Source of the DNA: JAWKIW01 sp046331175
GTDB lineage: Bacteria > Actinomycetota > Acidimicrobiia > Acidimicrobiales > Acidimicrobilacustridaceae
NCBI GenBank assembly: GCA_046331175.1
Contig: JAXLRI010000005.1
Location: forward strand, 310,001 to 374,000
Reading direction: 5' to 3'
DNA: 64,000 bases
The first letter of the stretch is position 1; each line of letters opens with the position of its first letter. The translations under genes were made by a program, and so were the position numbers. The notes beneath the pieces are model-generated. The model was not told the origin of the DNA. It ran no database searches and was given only the letters and a program-made list of their open reading frames with translations. Below are positions 14,291 through 22,619 of the stretch, one piece after another.

Positions 14291-15356
14291 TCAGGCCGGC
14301 TCGGCGTCGGTGGTGAGCGCCTCGGTGGTGAGCGCCTCGGTGGCCGAGTCGGTGGCGTGCTCCCACTGCAGCACCTGCAGGTCGGCGAAGCGCTGGCGGA
14401 CGGCCGGCGTTCATCAGGCCGAGCTTGTTGATGTTCGGCACGATCTTCGAGAACAGCATCTGGCGGAAGATGATCATCAGCGGGTTGCTGCGGGCGAACT
14501 CGGTGCCCTTGGCGACGTCGACGCCGACGCGCTCCCACACCTGCTCGAGCAGGAAGCGCTGGTGCATCAGGTCGATCGCCTCGAGCAGGAACTCCTCGCG
14601 GTCGGCCAGCTCGGCGGCGGTCAGCTCGGGGATGAACTCCTGCAGCGACAGCACGCCGAAGGCGACGTGGCGGGCCTCGTCGCGCATGACGTAGTCGGTG
14701 ATCTGCTTGATGACCGGGTCGCGGAACAGCACGTTGCCCATGCCGAAGGCGGCCAGGGCCAGGCCCTCGACCATGATCTGCATGCCGAGGTAGGTGATGT
14801 CCCAGCGCTTCTCGGTCATGATGTCGACGAGGAGCGCCGACAGCGGGCTGGAGATCTCGTAGCCGTGCTCGGCGCCCAGCTTGGTGTTGATGTAGCGGGC
14901 GTAGGCCTCGACGTGGCGGGCCTCGTCGGCCACCTGGTTGGCGGCGTAGTACTTGGCGTCGATGTCGGGCACGGTCTCGACCAGCCGGGCGGTGGCCACG
15001 AGGGCCCCCTGCTCACCGTGCATGAACTGGCTGACCATCCACGACTGGAACTCCCAGCCCATGGCGCTGCGCTGCTCGTCGGTCATCCCGTGGAAGGGCG
15101 AGTCCGGGGAGTCGAAGCCCATGAACCCGTCGATCATGGCCCGCTCCTCGGCGGGGACGTCGGGGTCCATCTCGCCGAACACGACCTCGGGGGCCCAGTC
15201 GATGTCGGTCGTGGCGTTCCACTGCGAGACCTTGCCCTTCTCGTAGAGCTTGGTCAGCGCCGGCTTGGTCTGCTCGTAGCTCCACGTGAACAGCGTGCTC
15301 ACGTCGGCCTCGACGTCGAGGTGGGTCGGCACGGTTGCGGGCTCGGTGGCGGTCAT
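14291..15356 (-). CDS. Ferritin-like diiron protein (AurF-type), frameshifted near its 3' end
   Basis: About 354 residues once the frame is repaired. A four-helix-bundle diiron site is indicated by Glu in GEQGALVATARLVE, DEARHVEAY, MVEGLALAAFG and MRDEARHVAFG, that is two E-x-x-H pairs plus two further Glu. The order resembles AurF-type N-oxygenases and fatty-acid-processing diiron proteins. After LGLMNA (about 14405) the open frame turns into Arg/Pro/His-rich sequence and runs to 14154, while another frame continues plausibly as VRQRFADLQVLQWEHATDSA and stops at 14291. One extra G in gccggccgtc would explain this: a real mutation or a sequencing error. The iron site is untouched. Confidence 0.75.
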
Positions 15357-15401
15357 CGGTCCTCCGGTGGTGCGGATGGGTGGGGTGGTCGAGGTGGATC
15401 G

Positions 15402-16055
15402 TCAGGGGTGGCGGCGACGGTGGGGGACGCGCAGCGGGGGGTCGGGGGGCTGTTCGCCCAGGCCGATGCCCTCGGCGCCTTGCCACACGAGGGTCACGAG
15501 CTGGTCGACGAGCCGGCGCCGCGGGCGGCGGGCGCCTTCGGCGCCGACCCACCAGTCGCCGGCGAGGTGCACGAGGCCGACGATGCCGTAGGCCCAGGGT
15601 CGGGCGGCGTCGGCGTCGAGCCCACGCTCGGTCAGCAGCTGCTCGAGCACGAGGGCGACCTGCTCGGCGACCAGGCCGGCGAACACGTCGCGCCGGTCGC
15701 CGCCGGTGTTCACGGTGACGAACCGGTACAGGTTGGTGTCGTGCTCGATGAGCTCGAGGTAGCTGTCGATGGTGGTGGTGAGCAGGTGGAGGGGATCGGC
15801 CTGGCGCTCGAGCAGGGGGGCCAGCCGCTCGACGAGCGCCTCGACGAAGCGGTCGGCCACCTCCTGCACCAGGCCGTCGCGGTCGCCGAAGTGGCGGTAG
15901 ATGATCGGCTTGGTGATCCCGCACTCGGCTGCGATCTGGTCCATCGACACGTAGGGCCCTTCGCGGCGGACCAGTGCGACGGCGGCGTCGAGCAGCTCGT
16001 CGTGGCGCCGCGCCCGTGCGGCCTCTCGCCCCTCCTGCACCCCCCGTGGCGTCAT
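15402..16055 (-). CDS. TetR family transcriptional regulator
   Basis: 217 residues. The N-terminal HTH is seen in RRHDELLDAAVALVRREGPY, SMDQIAAECGITKPIIYRHF and GDRDGLVQEV, with the TetR-typical IYRHF recognition helix end. The remainder is the helical ligand-binding domain. A long palindrome lies directly at its start (16058-16088), so it very likely represses itself. It is 45 nt upstream of the ferritin-like diiron gene on the same strand, suggesting it controls that gene too. Confidence 0.9.
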   Translation of the reverse strand: MTPRGVQEGREAARARRHDELLDAAVALVRREGPYVSMDQIAAECGITKPIIYRHFGDRDGLVQEVADRFVEALVERLAPLLERQADPLHLLTTTIDSYLELIEHDTNLYRFVTVNTGGDRRDVFAGLVAEQVALVLEQLLTERGLDADAARPWAYGIVGLVHLAGDWWVGAEGARRPRRRLVDQLVTLVWQGAEGIGLGEQPPDPPLRVPHRRRHP

Positions 16056-16057
16056 GC

Positions 16058-16088
16058 GTTACCGACCGTAACGGTTACGGCCGGTAAC
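16058..16088. promoter_or_regulatory. Palindromic TetR operator
   Basis: gttaccg (16058-16064) and cggtaac (16082-16088) are inverted copies, and the inner part (gtaac/gttac, 16068-16077) continues the dyad with few mismatches. It begins 3 nt before the start codon of the TetR gene at 16055, so binding would block its transcription start. Confidence 0.7.
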
Positions 16089-16185
16089 GGCAAGTGGGCG
16101 CCGACGGAGCAGATCGAGGAGGCATGGGAGATGGCGAGGATCGACGAGATCGGGCGGCGGCAGCGGGCCGCGGCGCTGTCGGCGC

Positions 16186-17217
16186 TCAGCCCGCCCGCCA
16201 GAGCCGCAGGGGAGTGGCGTCCCGAGGTCCGGTGAAGGGCAGGGCGACCTCGCCACCCGCGGAGCCCGCCGAGGCGTAGGCGGCGCACACGACCTCCAGC
16301 ACGACCCGCCCGAAGGCCGCTCCACAGGTGACCGGCTCGCCGCCGGCCACCGCCAGGGCGTGGGCCAGCTGGTCGACGAAGCCGAACTGGTCGACCTGCG
16401 GGACGTCGACGCCGGCGCGCGCCGGAGGCAGGGCCACCGGCTCGCCGTCGTGCTCGAGGCCGACCGCCGGCGCGAGGTCGGCCCGGACCACCCCGGTGGC
16501 GCTGGACGCCTGGAGGTCCCACACCATGGCGTCGTCCTCCCACGACGCCTCGACGTGCGCCGTCAGGCCCGACGCGAAGTGCAGCCACACGTCGGCATGG
16601 GTGTCGACCTCGACGTCGGCCTCGCGCCGGAGGTCGGCCCGCACCGCCACCAACCGGTCGTCGCCGGCCAGCAGGAGGGCGATCGCCAGCGGGTGCACGC
16701 CCAGGTCGAACAGCACCCCGCCGCCCCAGCCCGCGGTCGTGAAGTCGCCCCAGTCGGGTCGGCCCTGCAGCGCACGGCACTCCACGTAGGTGAGCGGGCC
16801 CAGGGTGCGGGCACGTCCCACGGCGGCCCGCACCACCGGCGCGTGGACCAGGTTCTCGCCGTAGACAAGTCGGCCCCCGGCCTCGGCGGCCGCGACCAGC
16901 CGATCGGCGTCGGCCAACGTGGTGCACAGCGGCTTCTCGACCAGCACCGCCGCGCCACCGGTCATGGCCTGCAGTGCATCGGCGGCGTGGCGCGCCGGGG
17001 GGGTGGCCACCACGACGAGGTCGGCGCGGCCAGGGAGGTCGTCGTACGTGCAGGCGACGGCCCCCAGCTGCGCGGCCCGCTCGGCGGCGTGGGCGGGGTG
17101 GCGCGAGGCGACGGCGGTGACGCGCAGGTCGGGGAGGGCCGCCGCGGCCAGGGCGTGGACCATGGTGATGCGCCCCGAGCCGCAGAGGGCGATCCCGGTG
17201 GTGGGCTCGGGTGGCAC
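16186..17217 (-). CDS. Gfo/Idh/MocA family oxidoreductase
   Basis: 343 residues from GTG 17217. N-terminal Rossmann fold: GIALCGSGRITMVHALAAAA, DLVVVATPPARHAADALQAM, and the family's VLVEKPLCTTLADADRLVAA, which carries the EKP motif. The C-terminal alpha/beta domain includes GGGVLFDLGVHPLAIALLLA with the D-x-G-x-H catalytic region. These enzymes oxidise or reduce sugars, inositols or biliverdin-like substrates with NAD(P); the substrate is not inferable. It lies 65 nt downstream of the LLM-class gene and may be in the same transcript. Confidence 0.9.
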   Translation of the reverse strand: MPPEPTTGIALCGSGRITMVHALAAAALPDLRVTAVASRHPAHAAERAAQLGAVACTYDDLPGRADLVVVATPPARHAADALQAMTGGAAVLVEKPLCTTLADADRLVAAAEAGGRLVYGENLVHAPVVRAAVGRARTLGPLTYVECRALQGRPDWGDFTTAGWGGGVLFDLGVHPLAIALLLAGDDRLVAVRADLRREADVEVDTHADVWLHFASGLTAHVEASWEDDAMVWDLQASSATGVVRADLAPAVGLEHDGEPVALPPARAGVDVPQVDQFGFVDQLAHALAVAGGEPVTCGAAFGRVVLEVVCAAYASAGSAGGEVALPFTGPRDATPLRLWRAG

Positions 17218-17282
17218 GGCGGATCCGGCGACGGCGGCGACGACTGGTGGTGGCGACCGGTGGCGACCGGGGCAGCCGGGCG

Positions 17283-18221
17283 CTACTGGTCGGCGAGGCG
17301 GGCGATGACCGGGGCCAGCGCGTCCATGGCCTCGGCCTGGCAGCAGAAGTAGGACAGACCCCAGCGTTCGCGACGGGCCTCGAGGGACTCGCACATCTGG
17401 TCGACCGAGCCGATCAGCGCCAGGGGGACGTCCAGCACCTCCTCGGGGGACAGCCCGAACATCGGGGCGACGTTGCCGGCGAAGCCGAGCGGGTCGTCGG
17501 TCTGGGCGACGAAGAACATGAGGCAGTTCAGCTCGAGGTCGTCGAAGCGGTCGCCGGCGGCCACGCGCAGGCGGGCCAGCTTGCCGTCGTAGGCGGCGGC
17601 GGTGGCGTCCGACGCCGTCTCGGCGTCGATCTGGCCGGTGTGCAGCGAGGGGTTGACCCCGACGATGTCCGCCTCGCGGGCGGCGATGCCGAGCATGCGC
17701 GGGCCGCCGGCGCCGATGAGCACCGGGGGTCCGGGCCGCTGCACGGGCTTGGGCTGCCCGTCGAGGGCGGTGATCCGGTAGTGCTCGCCCTCGAACGAGA
17801 ACGGCCCGTCGGCGAACAGGCCCTTGATGATGGCGAGGCCCTCCTCGAACCGGTCGATGCGCACCCCCGGGCGGTCGTAGGGCATGCCCGACTGCTCGTA
17901 GTCGGTGCGCATCCAGCCGGCACCGAGGCCGAGCTCGGTGCGGCCGCCCGAGAGCACGTCGATGGTGGCCATCTCCTTGGCCAGCACGACCGGGTGCTTG
18001 TAGTCGTTGTCGAAGACGAGGGCGCCGACCTTCAGGTCGGTGGTCGCGTCGGCGGCGGCCATCATCGCCGGCACCGGCGCCAGCTGGGGCCCGAAGTGGT
18101 CGGGCAGGAAGAGGGTGGAGAAGCCGAGGTCCTCGGCCTTGCGGGCGGCGGCGGCCCAGTCGGTGCCGGAGCCGGCCGTCGACAGCTGGACCCCGAAGCG
18201 GAACCGGCGCGGATGGGCCAT
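17283..18221 (-). CDS. F420-dependent LLM-class oxidoreductase
   Basis: 312 residues. It begins PRRFRFGVQLSTAGSGTDWA and shows the TIM-barrel pattern of luciferase-like monooxygenases: EDLGFSTLFLPDHFGPQLAP, GRTELGLGAGWMRTDYEQSG and GPPVLIGAGGPRMLGIAARE. The absence of a strong FMN signature and the similarity to TIGR03621-type proteins point to coenzyme F420 as cofactor, as usual in actinobacteria. GGGGGAGGA precedes ATG 18221. Divergent from the penicillin-binding protein gene. Confidence 0.88.
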   Translation of the reverse strand: MAHPRRFRFGVQLSTAGSGTDWAAAARKAEDLGFSTLFLPDHFGPQLAPVPAMMAAADATTDLKVGALVFDNDYKHPVVLAKEMATIDVLSGGRTELGLGAGWMRTDYEQSGMPYDRPGVRIDRFEEGLAIIKGLFADGPFSFEGEHYRITALDGQPKPVQRPGPPVLIGAGGPRMLGIAAREADIVGVNPSLHTGQIDAETASDATAAAYDGKLARLRVAAGDRFDDLELNCLMFFVAQTDDPLGFAGNVAPMFGLSPEEVLDVPLALIGSVDQMCESLEARRERWGLSYFCCQAEAMDALAPVIARLADQ

Positions 18222-18350
18222 GTCGTCCTCCCCCGAGGAGCGTGCGGGACGGGGGCACGCTACCGGGTGGCCGCTGGATCCGTGCCAGCCCGTGGCAGGG
18301 CGGCGGCCTGGGGGGCGACTTCGGATCGGCGAGCCGGGCCTGTATCGTCG

Positions 18351-20531
18351 ATGCCCGGCGTGCGTACCCTCCTGCGACTCCTGCGCCTCGCGCTCCTGGT
18401 CGGCCTGTCGGCCGTCCTCTTGGCCGTCACGGTCGCCGTCATCGCGCCCTACGGCTACAAGGCCGCCAACGCCACCGACTCCGTCGACGAGCAGATCGAC
18501 CTCAGCCAGCTCGACCGGTTCGCCGTCCGCTCGTACATGTACGCCTCCGACGGCTCGCTGCTGGCCACGCTGCACGGCCCCGAGAACCGGTCGCCGGTCA
18601 GCATCGACAAGGTGCCACCGTCGGTGAAGAACGCCATCATCGCGGTGGAGGACGCCGACTTCTACGAGCACCCGGGCGTCAACCTGCGTGGCACCTTCCG
18701 CGCCCTGCTCGAGAACGTGGCGTCGGGCGGCATCGAGCAGGGCGGCTCCACCATCACCCAGCAGCTGGTGAAGACATCGCTGCTCGACTCCAAGCAGGAC
18801 CTCGACCGCAAGAGCAAGGAGGCGGCGCTCGCCATCCGCCTCGAGAAGCAGCTCACCAAGGACCAGATCCTCGAGAAGTACCTCAACACCGTGTACTTCG
18901 GATCAGGCGCCTACGGCGTCGAGGCGGCCGCCGAGACCTACTGGGGCGTCAGCGTCGACCAGCTGGGGTGGGCCGAGGCGGCGATGCTCGCCGCCCTCAT
19001 CAACAACCCGGTCAAGAACGACCCGACCCTCAACCCGCAGAACGCTCGCCGGCAGCGCCAGCTCGCCCTCGATCGGCTCGTGGCCCTCGGGATGATCACC
19101 TCGGCCGACGCCGAGCGCTACGACCGCGTGGCGCTGCCCACCGCCCGCTGCGGCACCCAGTCCTCCGACCCCCGCCTCTGCAACGGCCAGCTCCCGCCGC
19201 CGCCCGAGGACTACTTCGCCGAGGAGGTGCGCCAGCAGCTGCTCGCCGACCCCAAGTACGGGCTCGGGCGCACCGAGGAGGAGCGGCGGGCCACCCTGTA
19301 CGGCGGTGGCCTCAAGATCTCCACCACCCTCAGCACCGGTGCCCAGATCGCTGCGCTCAAGGCTCGCGACGACATCGTGCCCAAGACCGACTTCGGCCTC
19401 ACCGCCGCCATGGTGTCGGTCGAGCCCGGCACCGGAGCGGTGCGCGCCATGGTCGGCGGCCCCGGGTTCAACGCCTTCCAGTACAACATCACCACCAAGT
19501 CCCCGGGTCGCCAGACCGGTTCGTCGTTCAAGACGTTCGTGCTGCTGACGGCGCTCGAGCAGGGCGCGGTGCCGTCCGACTTCGTCAACGGCGGCGGCGA
19601 CTTCCCCAACCCGCAGGGCGCCCCCAACCCGTACCGCGTGGCCGGTCCCGGCGGCACCCTCGACAGCGTGACGACCGTGTCCTCCAACGGCGCCTTCGTG
19701 CGGCTCGGCCAGATCGTCGGGCTGAAGAACGTCATCGAGATGGCCCGCAAGCTCGGCGTCGTGGCCGACCTGCAGCCGGTGATCTCCCTCCCGCTCGGCG
19801 TCAAGGAGGTGACGCCGCTCGAGATGGCCACCGCCTACGCCGCCATCCCCAACGGGGGCATCTTCCAGCCGAACTACATGGTCGACAAGATCGAGGACCG
19901 CACCGGCAAGGTGATCTACGAGCACCAGTCGAACGGCACCCGGGCGTTCTCGGCCCAGACGGCGTGCCTGGCCACGCAGATCCTGCAGCACAACGTCGAG
20001 TACGGCACCGGCAAGCGCGCCGCCCTGCCCAAGCAGCCGGCCGCTGGCAAGACCGGCACCACCGACCAGGGTGCCGACGTGTGGTTCGTGGGCTTCACGC
20101 CCTACCTCACCACCGCCGTGTGGATGGGCGTCCCCGACAGCAACAAGCCGCTGCCCGCCATCGACGGCGTGGCCAACATGGGCGGCTTCTTCCCCGCGCG
20201 CATCTGGCAGGCGTACAACCAGACGTTCCACGACAACCTCGACCCGCGGCCCTTCACCGACTGCGGAGCCCAGCGGGGCGGTCGCAACGTCGGCGACGGG
20301 TCGAACAACCCGGCCGCCAACGCGCCGGCCACGGGTGACGCCCCGCCCGCCACCACCGGCGGCGGCGGTGGCGGCGGCGGTGGCGGGGGCGGCGCCCCCA
20401 AGCCCAAGACCCCGACGACGACCGCCGGTGGCGGCGGCACGCCCACCACGGTGGCGCCGTCCACCACGGCCGCGCCACCCACCTCGGCTCCGCCTCCGTC
20501 GTCGACGCCACCGCCGCCCAAGAGCCCCTGA
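18351..20531 (+). CDS. Class A penicillin-binding protein (transglycosylase/transpeptidase)
   Basis: 726 residues. A transmembrane helix (residues 8-32) anchors it; the rest is extracytoplasmic. The glycosyltransferase domain has catalytic Glu100 in AVEDADFYEHPGVN and GGSTITQQLVK (131-141). The penicillin-binding domain has SxxK at Ser391-Lys394 (TGSSFK), SxN at Ser444-Asn446 and KTG at 567-569, so both enzymatic activities should be intact. The C-terminus is a disordered tail of Gly, Pro, Thr and Ser (after about residue 640), typical of actinobacterial PonA proteins. It polymerises and cross-links peptidoglycan. Confidence 0.95.
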   Translation: MPGVRTLLRLLRLALLVGLSAVLLAVTVAVIAPYGYKAANATDSVDEQIDLSQLDRFAVRSYMYASDGSLLATLHGPENRSPVSIDKVPPSVKNAIIAVEDADFYEHPGVNLRGTFRALLENVASGGIEQGGSTITQQLVKTSLLDSKQDLDRKSKEAALAIRLEKQLTKDQILEKYLNTVYFGSGAYGVEAAAETYWGVSVDQLGWAEAAMLAALINNPVKNDPTLNPQNARRQRQLALDRLVALGMITSADAERYDRVALPTARCGTQSSDPRLCNGQLPPPPEDYFAEEVRQQLLADPKYGLGRTEEERRATLYGGGLKISTTLSTGAQIAALKARDDIVPKTDFGLTAAMVSVEPGTGAVRAMVGGPGFNAFQYNITTKSPGRQTGSSFKTFVLLTALEQGAVPSDFVNGGGDFPNPQGAPNPYRVAGPGGTLDSVTTVSSNGAFVRLGQIVGLKNVIEMARKLGVVADLQPVISLPLGVKEVTPLEMATAYAAIPNGGIFQPNYMVDKIEDRTGKVIYEHQSNGTRAFSAQTACLATQILQHNVEYGTGKRAALPKQPAAGKTGTTDQGADVWFVGFTPYLTTAVWMGVPDSNKPLPAIDGVANMGGFFPARIWQAYNQTFHDNLDPRPFTDCGAQRGGRNVGDGSNNPAANAPATGDAPPATTGGGGGGGGGGGGAPKPKTPTTTAGGGGTPTTVAPSTTAAPPTSAPPPSSTPPPPKSP

Positions 20532-20577
20532 CCCGGGTGCGGACGCGAGCGGTCTCGGCGCGTGCCAGCCTGAGGGC

Positions 20578-21291
20578 ATGACCTCCTTCGACGCCCTCCT
20601 CGAGCTGCAGGCCACCGACACGCGGATCGACCAGCTGCGCCATCGGCTGGCGACGTTGCCCGAGCGAGCGGCGCTGGCCGCCAACGACGAGGCGCTGGCC
20701 GGCCTCGAGCGGGCAACCGCTGCCGTCCAGGAGCGCCGGGAGGCACTGGCTCGCGACCAGAAGCGGGTGGAGGACGAGCTGGCGGGGGTGGAGGAGAAGA
20801 TCGCCCACGTGCACGACCAGCTCTACGGCCAGGGCCTCACGTCGCCGAAGGAGGCCCAGGCGCTGCAGGACGAGCTGGCGGCGCTGAACCGGCGGCGCAG
20901 CGACCTGGAGGATCAGGTGCTCGAGGCGCTGACCGAGGCCGAGCCCGTCGACGCCGAGCTCGTCACCGCCGCGGCCGAGCGTGCCGCGCTGGACGAGCAG
21001 GGCCAGACCCTGCTCGCCGCGCTGGCCGAGGGCGAGGCGGCGGTCCAGGCCGAGCTGGCCGAGGCCGAGGCCGGCCGGGCCGACCTCGCCGCCCAGGTGC
21101 CGGCCGACCTGCTGGCCCGGTACGAGTCGCTGCGCCCGCAGCTGGGTGGCGTCGCCGTCGCGCGGCTCCAAGGTGGGGCGTGCGGCGGCTGCCACCTCCA
21201 GCTGGCGGCCGCGGAGGTCGATCGCATCCGGCACCTGCCCGAGGACCAGCTGGCCACCTGCGAGGAGTGCGGGCGCCTCCTCGTCCACTGA
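20578..21291 (+). CDS. Coiled-coil protein with C-terminal C4 zinc ribbon
   Basis: 237 residues. About 170 residues of coiled coil (from ELQATDTRIDQLRHRL) with a conserved hinge at YGQGLTSPKEAQALQDELAA are followed by a zinc ribbon: GGACGGCHLQLAAAEVDRIR and LATCEECGRLLVH, that is two C-x2-C pairs. This architecture is that of the widespread actinobacterial zf-RING_7/CdsZ-like proteins, suggested to act in nucleic-acid or ribosome related processes. It lies 46 nt downstream of the penicillin-binding protein gene. Confidence 0.85.
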   Translation: MTSFDALLELQATDTRIDQLRHRLATLPERAALAANDEALAGLERATAAVQERREALARDQKRVEDELAGVEEKIAHVHDQLYGQGLTSPKEAQALQDELAALNRRRSDLEDQVLEALTEAEPVDAELVTAAAERAALDEQGQTLLAALAEGEAAVQAELAEAEAGRADLAAQVPADLLARYESLRPQLGGVAVARLQGGACGGCHLQLAAAEVDRIRHLPEDQLATCEECGRLLVH

Positions 21292-21393
21292 GCTCGGGCG
21301 CTGCCCGCCGATCTCCAGCGCGGACCTGCGTGCCGACGCGGCGCACCCTCCCCATGCCGGCGTTCGGGCTGGGGGCGGGCCGCGGCCGACCCC

Positions 21394-21399
21394 TACGCT
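21394..21399 (+). promoter_or_regulatory. Leaderless-type -10 element (TACGCT)
   Basis: TACGCT ends 7 nt before GTG 21407 of the membrane protein gene. Confidence 0.35.
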
Positions 21400-21406
21400 G
21401 TCGCTC

Positions 21407-21892
21407 GTGCTCCTCTGGTTCTGCGGCGTGAGCGTCGCCGCCGTGTGGCTGGTGTTCCGCAGCCCCGCCATCGACTACCGCCTGGTCATGGTCGGCTCGG
21501 TGCTGCCGGTCGGCGAGGTGGTGCTCGGCGGCCCTCGCCTGCTGCACACGCTGCTCGCCAGCGTGAGCGTCCTGGTGCTCATCATGTTGGCCACCCGGCA
21601 GCGGCGTCTCCTGCGCCGCCGCCTCATCGGGTTGCCGATCGGCATGATGCTGCACCTCGTCCTGGACGGGATCTGGGCCCGCCAGGTCGTGTTCTGGTGG
21701 CCCTTCTTCGGCCCCGACTTCGGCGACGGCGGACTGCCCGAGCTGTCCCACGGCCTGGGCCTGGTCCTGCTGCTCGAGGTGGCGGGCGCGGCCGCGCTGG
21801 TGTGGTGCTGGCGGGCCTTCGACCTGGCGGACCCGGCCAACCGCAAGCTGTTCCTCACCACCGGCCACCTCAACCGCGAGGTCGTGACGTGA
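21407..21892 (+). CDS. Membrane protein, possibly YdjM/DUF457-like
   Basis: 161 residues with four hydrophobic segments (about 2-15, 22-55 in two parts, 72-90 and 118-135). Features such as DYRLVMVGSVLPVGEVVLGG, LLHTLLAS and GMMLHLVLDGIWARQVVFWW recall the His/Asp-bearing membrane metal-dependent hydrolase family YdjM (DUF457), in which such residues lie at membrane borders; this is a tentative match. GTG 21407 is preceded by TACGCT with a 7-nt gap. The stop is 4 nt ahead of the histidine phosphatase start, so the two form an operon. Confidence 0.65.
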   Translation: MLLWFCGVSVAAVWLVFRSPAIDYRLVMVGSVLPVGEVVLGGPRLLHTLLASVSVLVLIMLATRQRRLLRRRLIGLPIGMMLHLVLDGIWARQVVFWWPFFGPDFGDGGLPELSHGLGLVLLLEVAGAAALVWCWRAFDLADPANRKLFLTTGHLNREVVT

Positions 21893-21896
21893 CCCG

Positions 21897-22529
21897 GTGC
21901 GGTGGTCCGTGCTGATCCTCGCCCGTCACGGGCGCACCGAGCACAACGCCCAGGGTCGCCTGTTGGGCCGCCTCGACCCGTCGCTCGACGAGCTGGGCCG
22001 ATCCCAGGCCGCGGCCCTGGCCGAGGCCGTCGTGGCCGACGCGGCCCGGCGCGGCGCCCGCGTCTCGGCCGTGGTCACGAGCCCACTGCGTCGAACCGCC
22101 GAGACGGCCGCCGCCGTCGCCGCCGTCGCGGGGGTCGAGGTGGTGGCCGACGAGCGGTGGATCGAGCTGGACTACGGCGACTTCGACGGGCGCCCGCTGG
22201 CCGACGTGCCGCCCGACGTGTGGAGGGCCTGGCGGGCCGATCCCGCCTTCGCCCCGCCCGGGGGCGAGTCGCTGGCCGACCTGCGCCTGCGGGTCGAGGC
22301 GGCCTTGTCGAGCCTCGGTCGCGATGGCGGCGCGCTGGACCCCCACGACGACGACGTGGTGGTCGTGTCGCACGTGTCGCCCATCAAGGCAGCGGTGGCG
22401 TGGTGCCTCGGCGTGCCCGACGAGGTCACGTGGCGCCTGCACCTGGCCCCGGCCAGCGTGTGCCGCCTGACCCTCGCACCCCACGGTCCGGTGCTGCACA
22501 CCTTCAACGAGCTGGCCCACCTCGCCTGA
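21897..22529 (+). CDS. Histidine phosphatase family protein (phosphoglycerate mutase-like)
   Basis: 210 residues with the phosphohistidine motif LARHGRTEHN near the N-terminus, SPLRRTAETA, the acid region ELDYGDFDGR, and the second catalytic His in VVSHVSPIKA. These are all residues of the branch-1 histidine acid phosphatase fold. Members include cobalamin and alpha-ribazole phosphatases, RNase H-fused forms and broad-specificity phosphatases, and sequence alone does not decide which. Convergent with the next gene across a strong terminator. Confidence 0.9.
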   Translation: MRWSVLILARHGRTEHNAQGRLLGRLDPSLDELGRSQAAALAEAVVADAARRGARVSAVVTSPLRRTAETAAAVAAVAGVEVVADERWIELDYGDFDGRPLADVPPDVWRAWRADPAFAPPGGESLADLRLRVEAALSSLGRDGGALDPHDDDVVVVSHVSPIKAAVAWCLGVPDEVTWRLHLAPASVCRLTLAPHGPVLHTFNELAHLA

Positions 22530-22564
22530 GCGCCTCGCCGCGGGTACGGCGGGTCCCGGACGCG

Positions 22565-22603
22565 CCGGAGGCCGGGTCCGATCGAGAGGAACCCGGCCTC
22601 CGG
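22565..22603. terminator. Bidirectional hairpin terminator
   Basis: ccggaggccgggt (22565-22577) and acccggcctccgg (22591-22603) form a perfect 13-bp stem with a 13-nt loop, midway between two convergent genes ending at 22529 and 22620. There is no T-tract, as is common in high-GC actinobacteria. Confidence 0.8.
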
Positions 22604-22619
22604 GGCGTCGTGGCGGTGC

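Noticed and set aside
16131..16235. 34-residue plus-strand gene after the TetR operator
   Set aside because: Has a ribosome-binding-like site but no recognisable product or conservation evidence; kept only as a finding.
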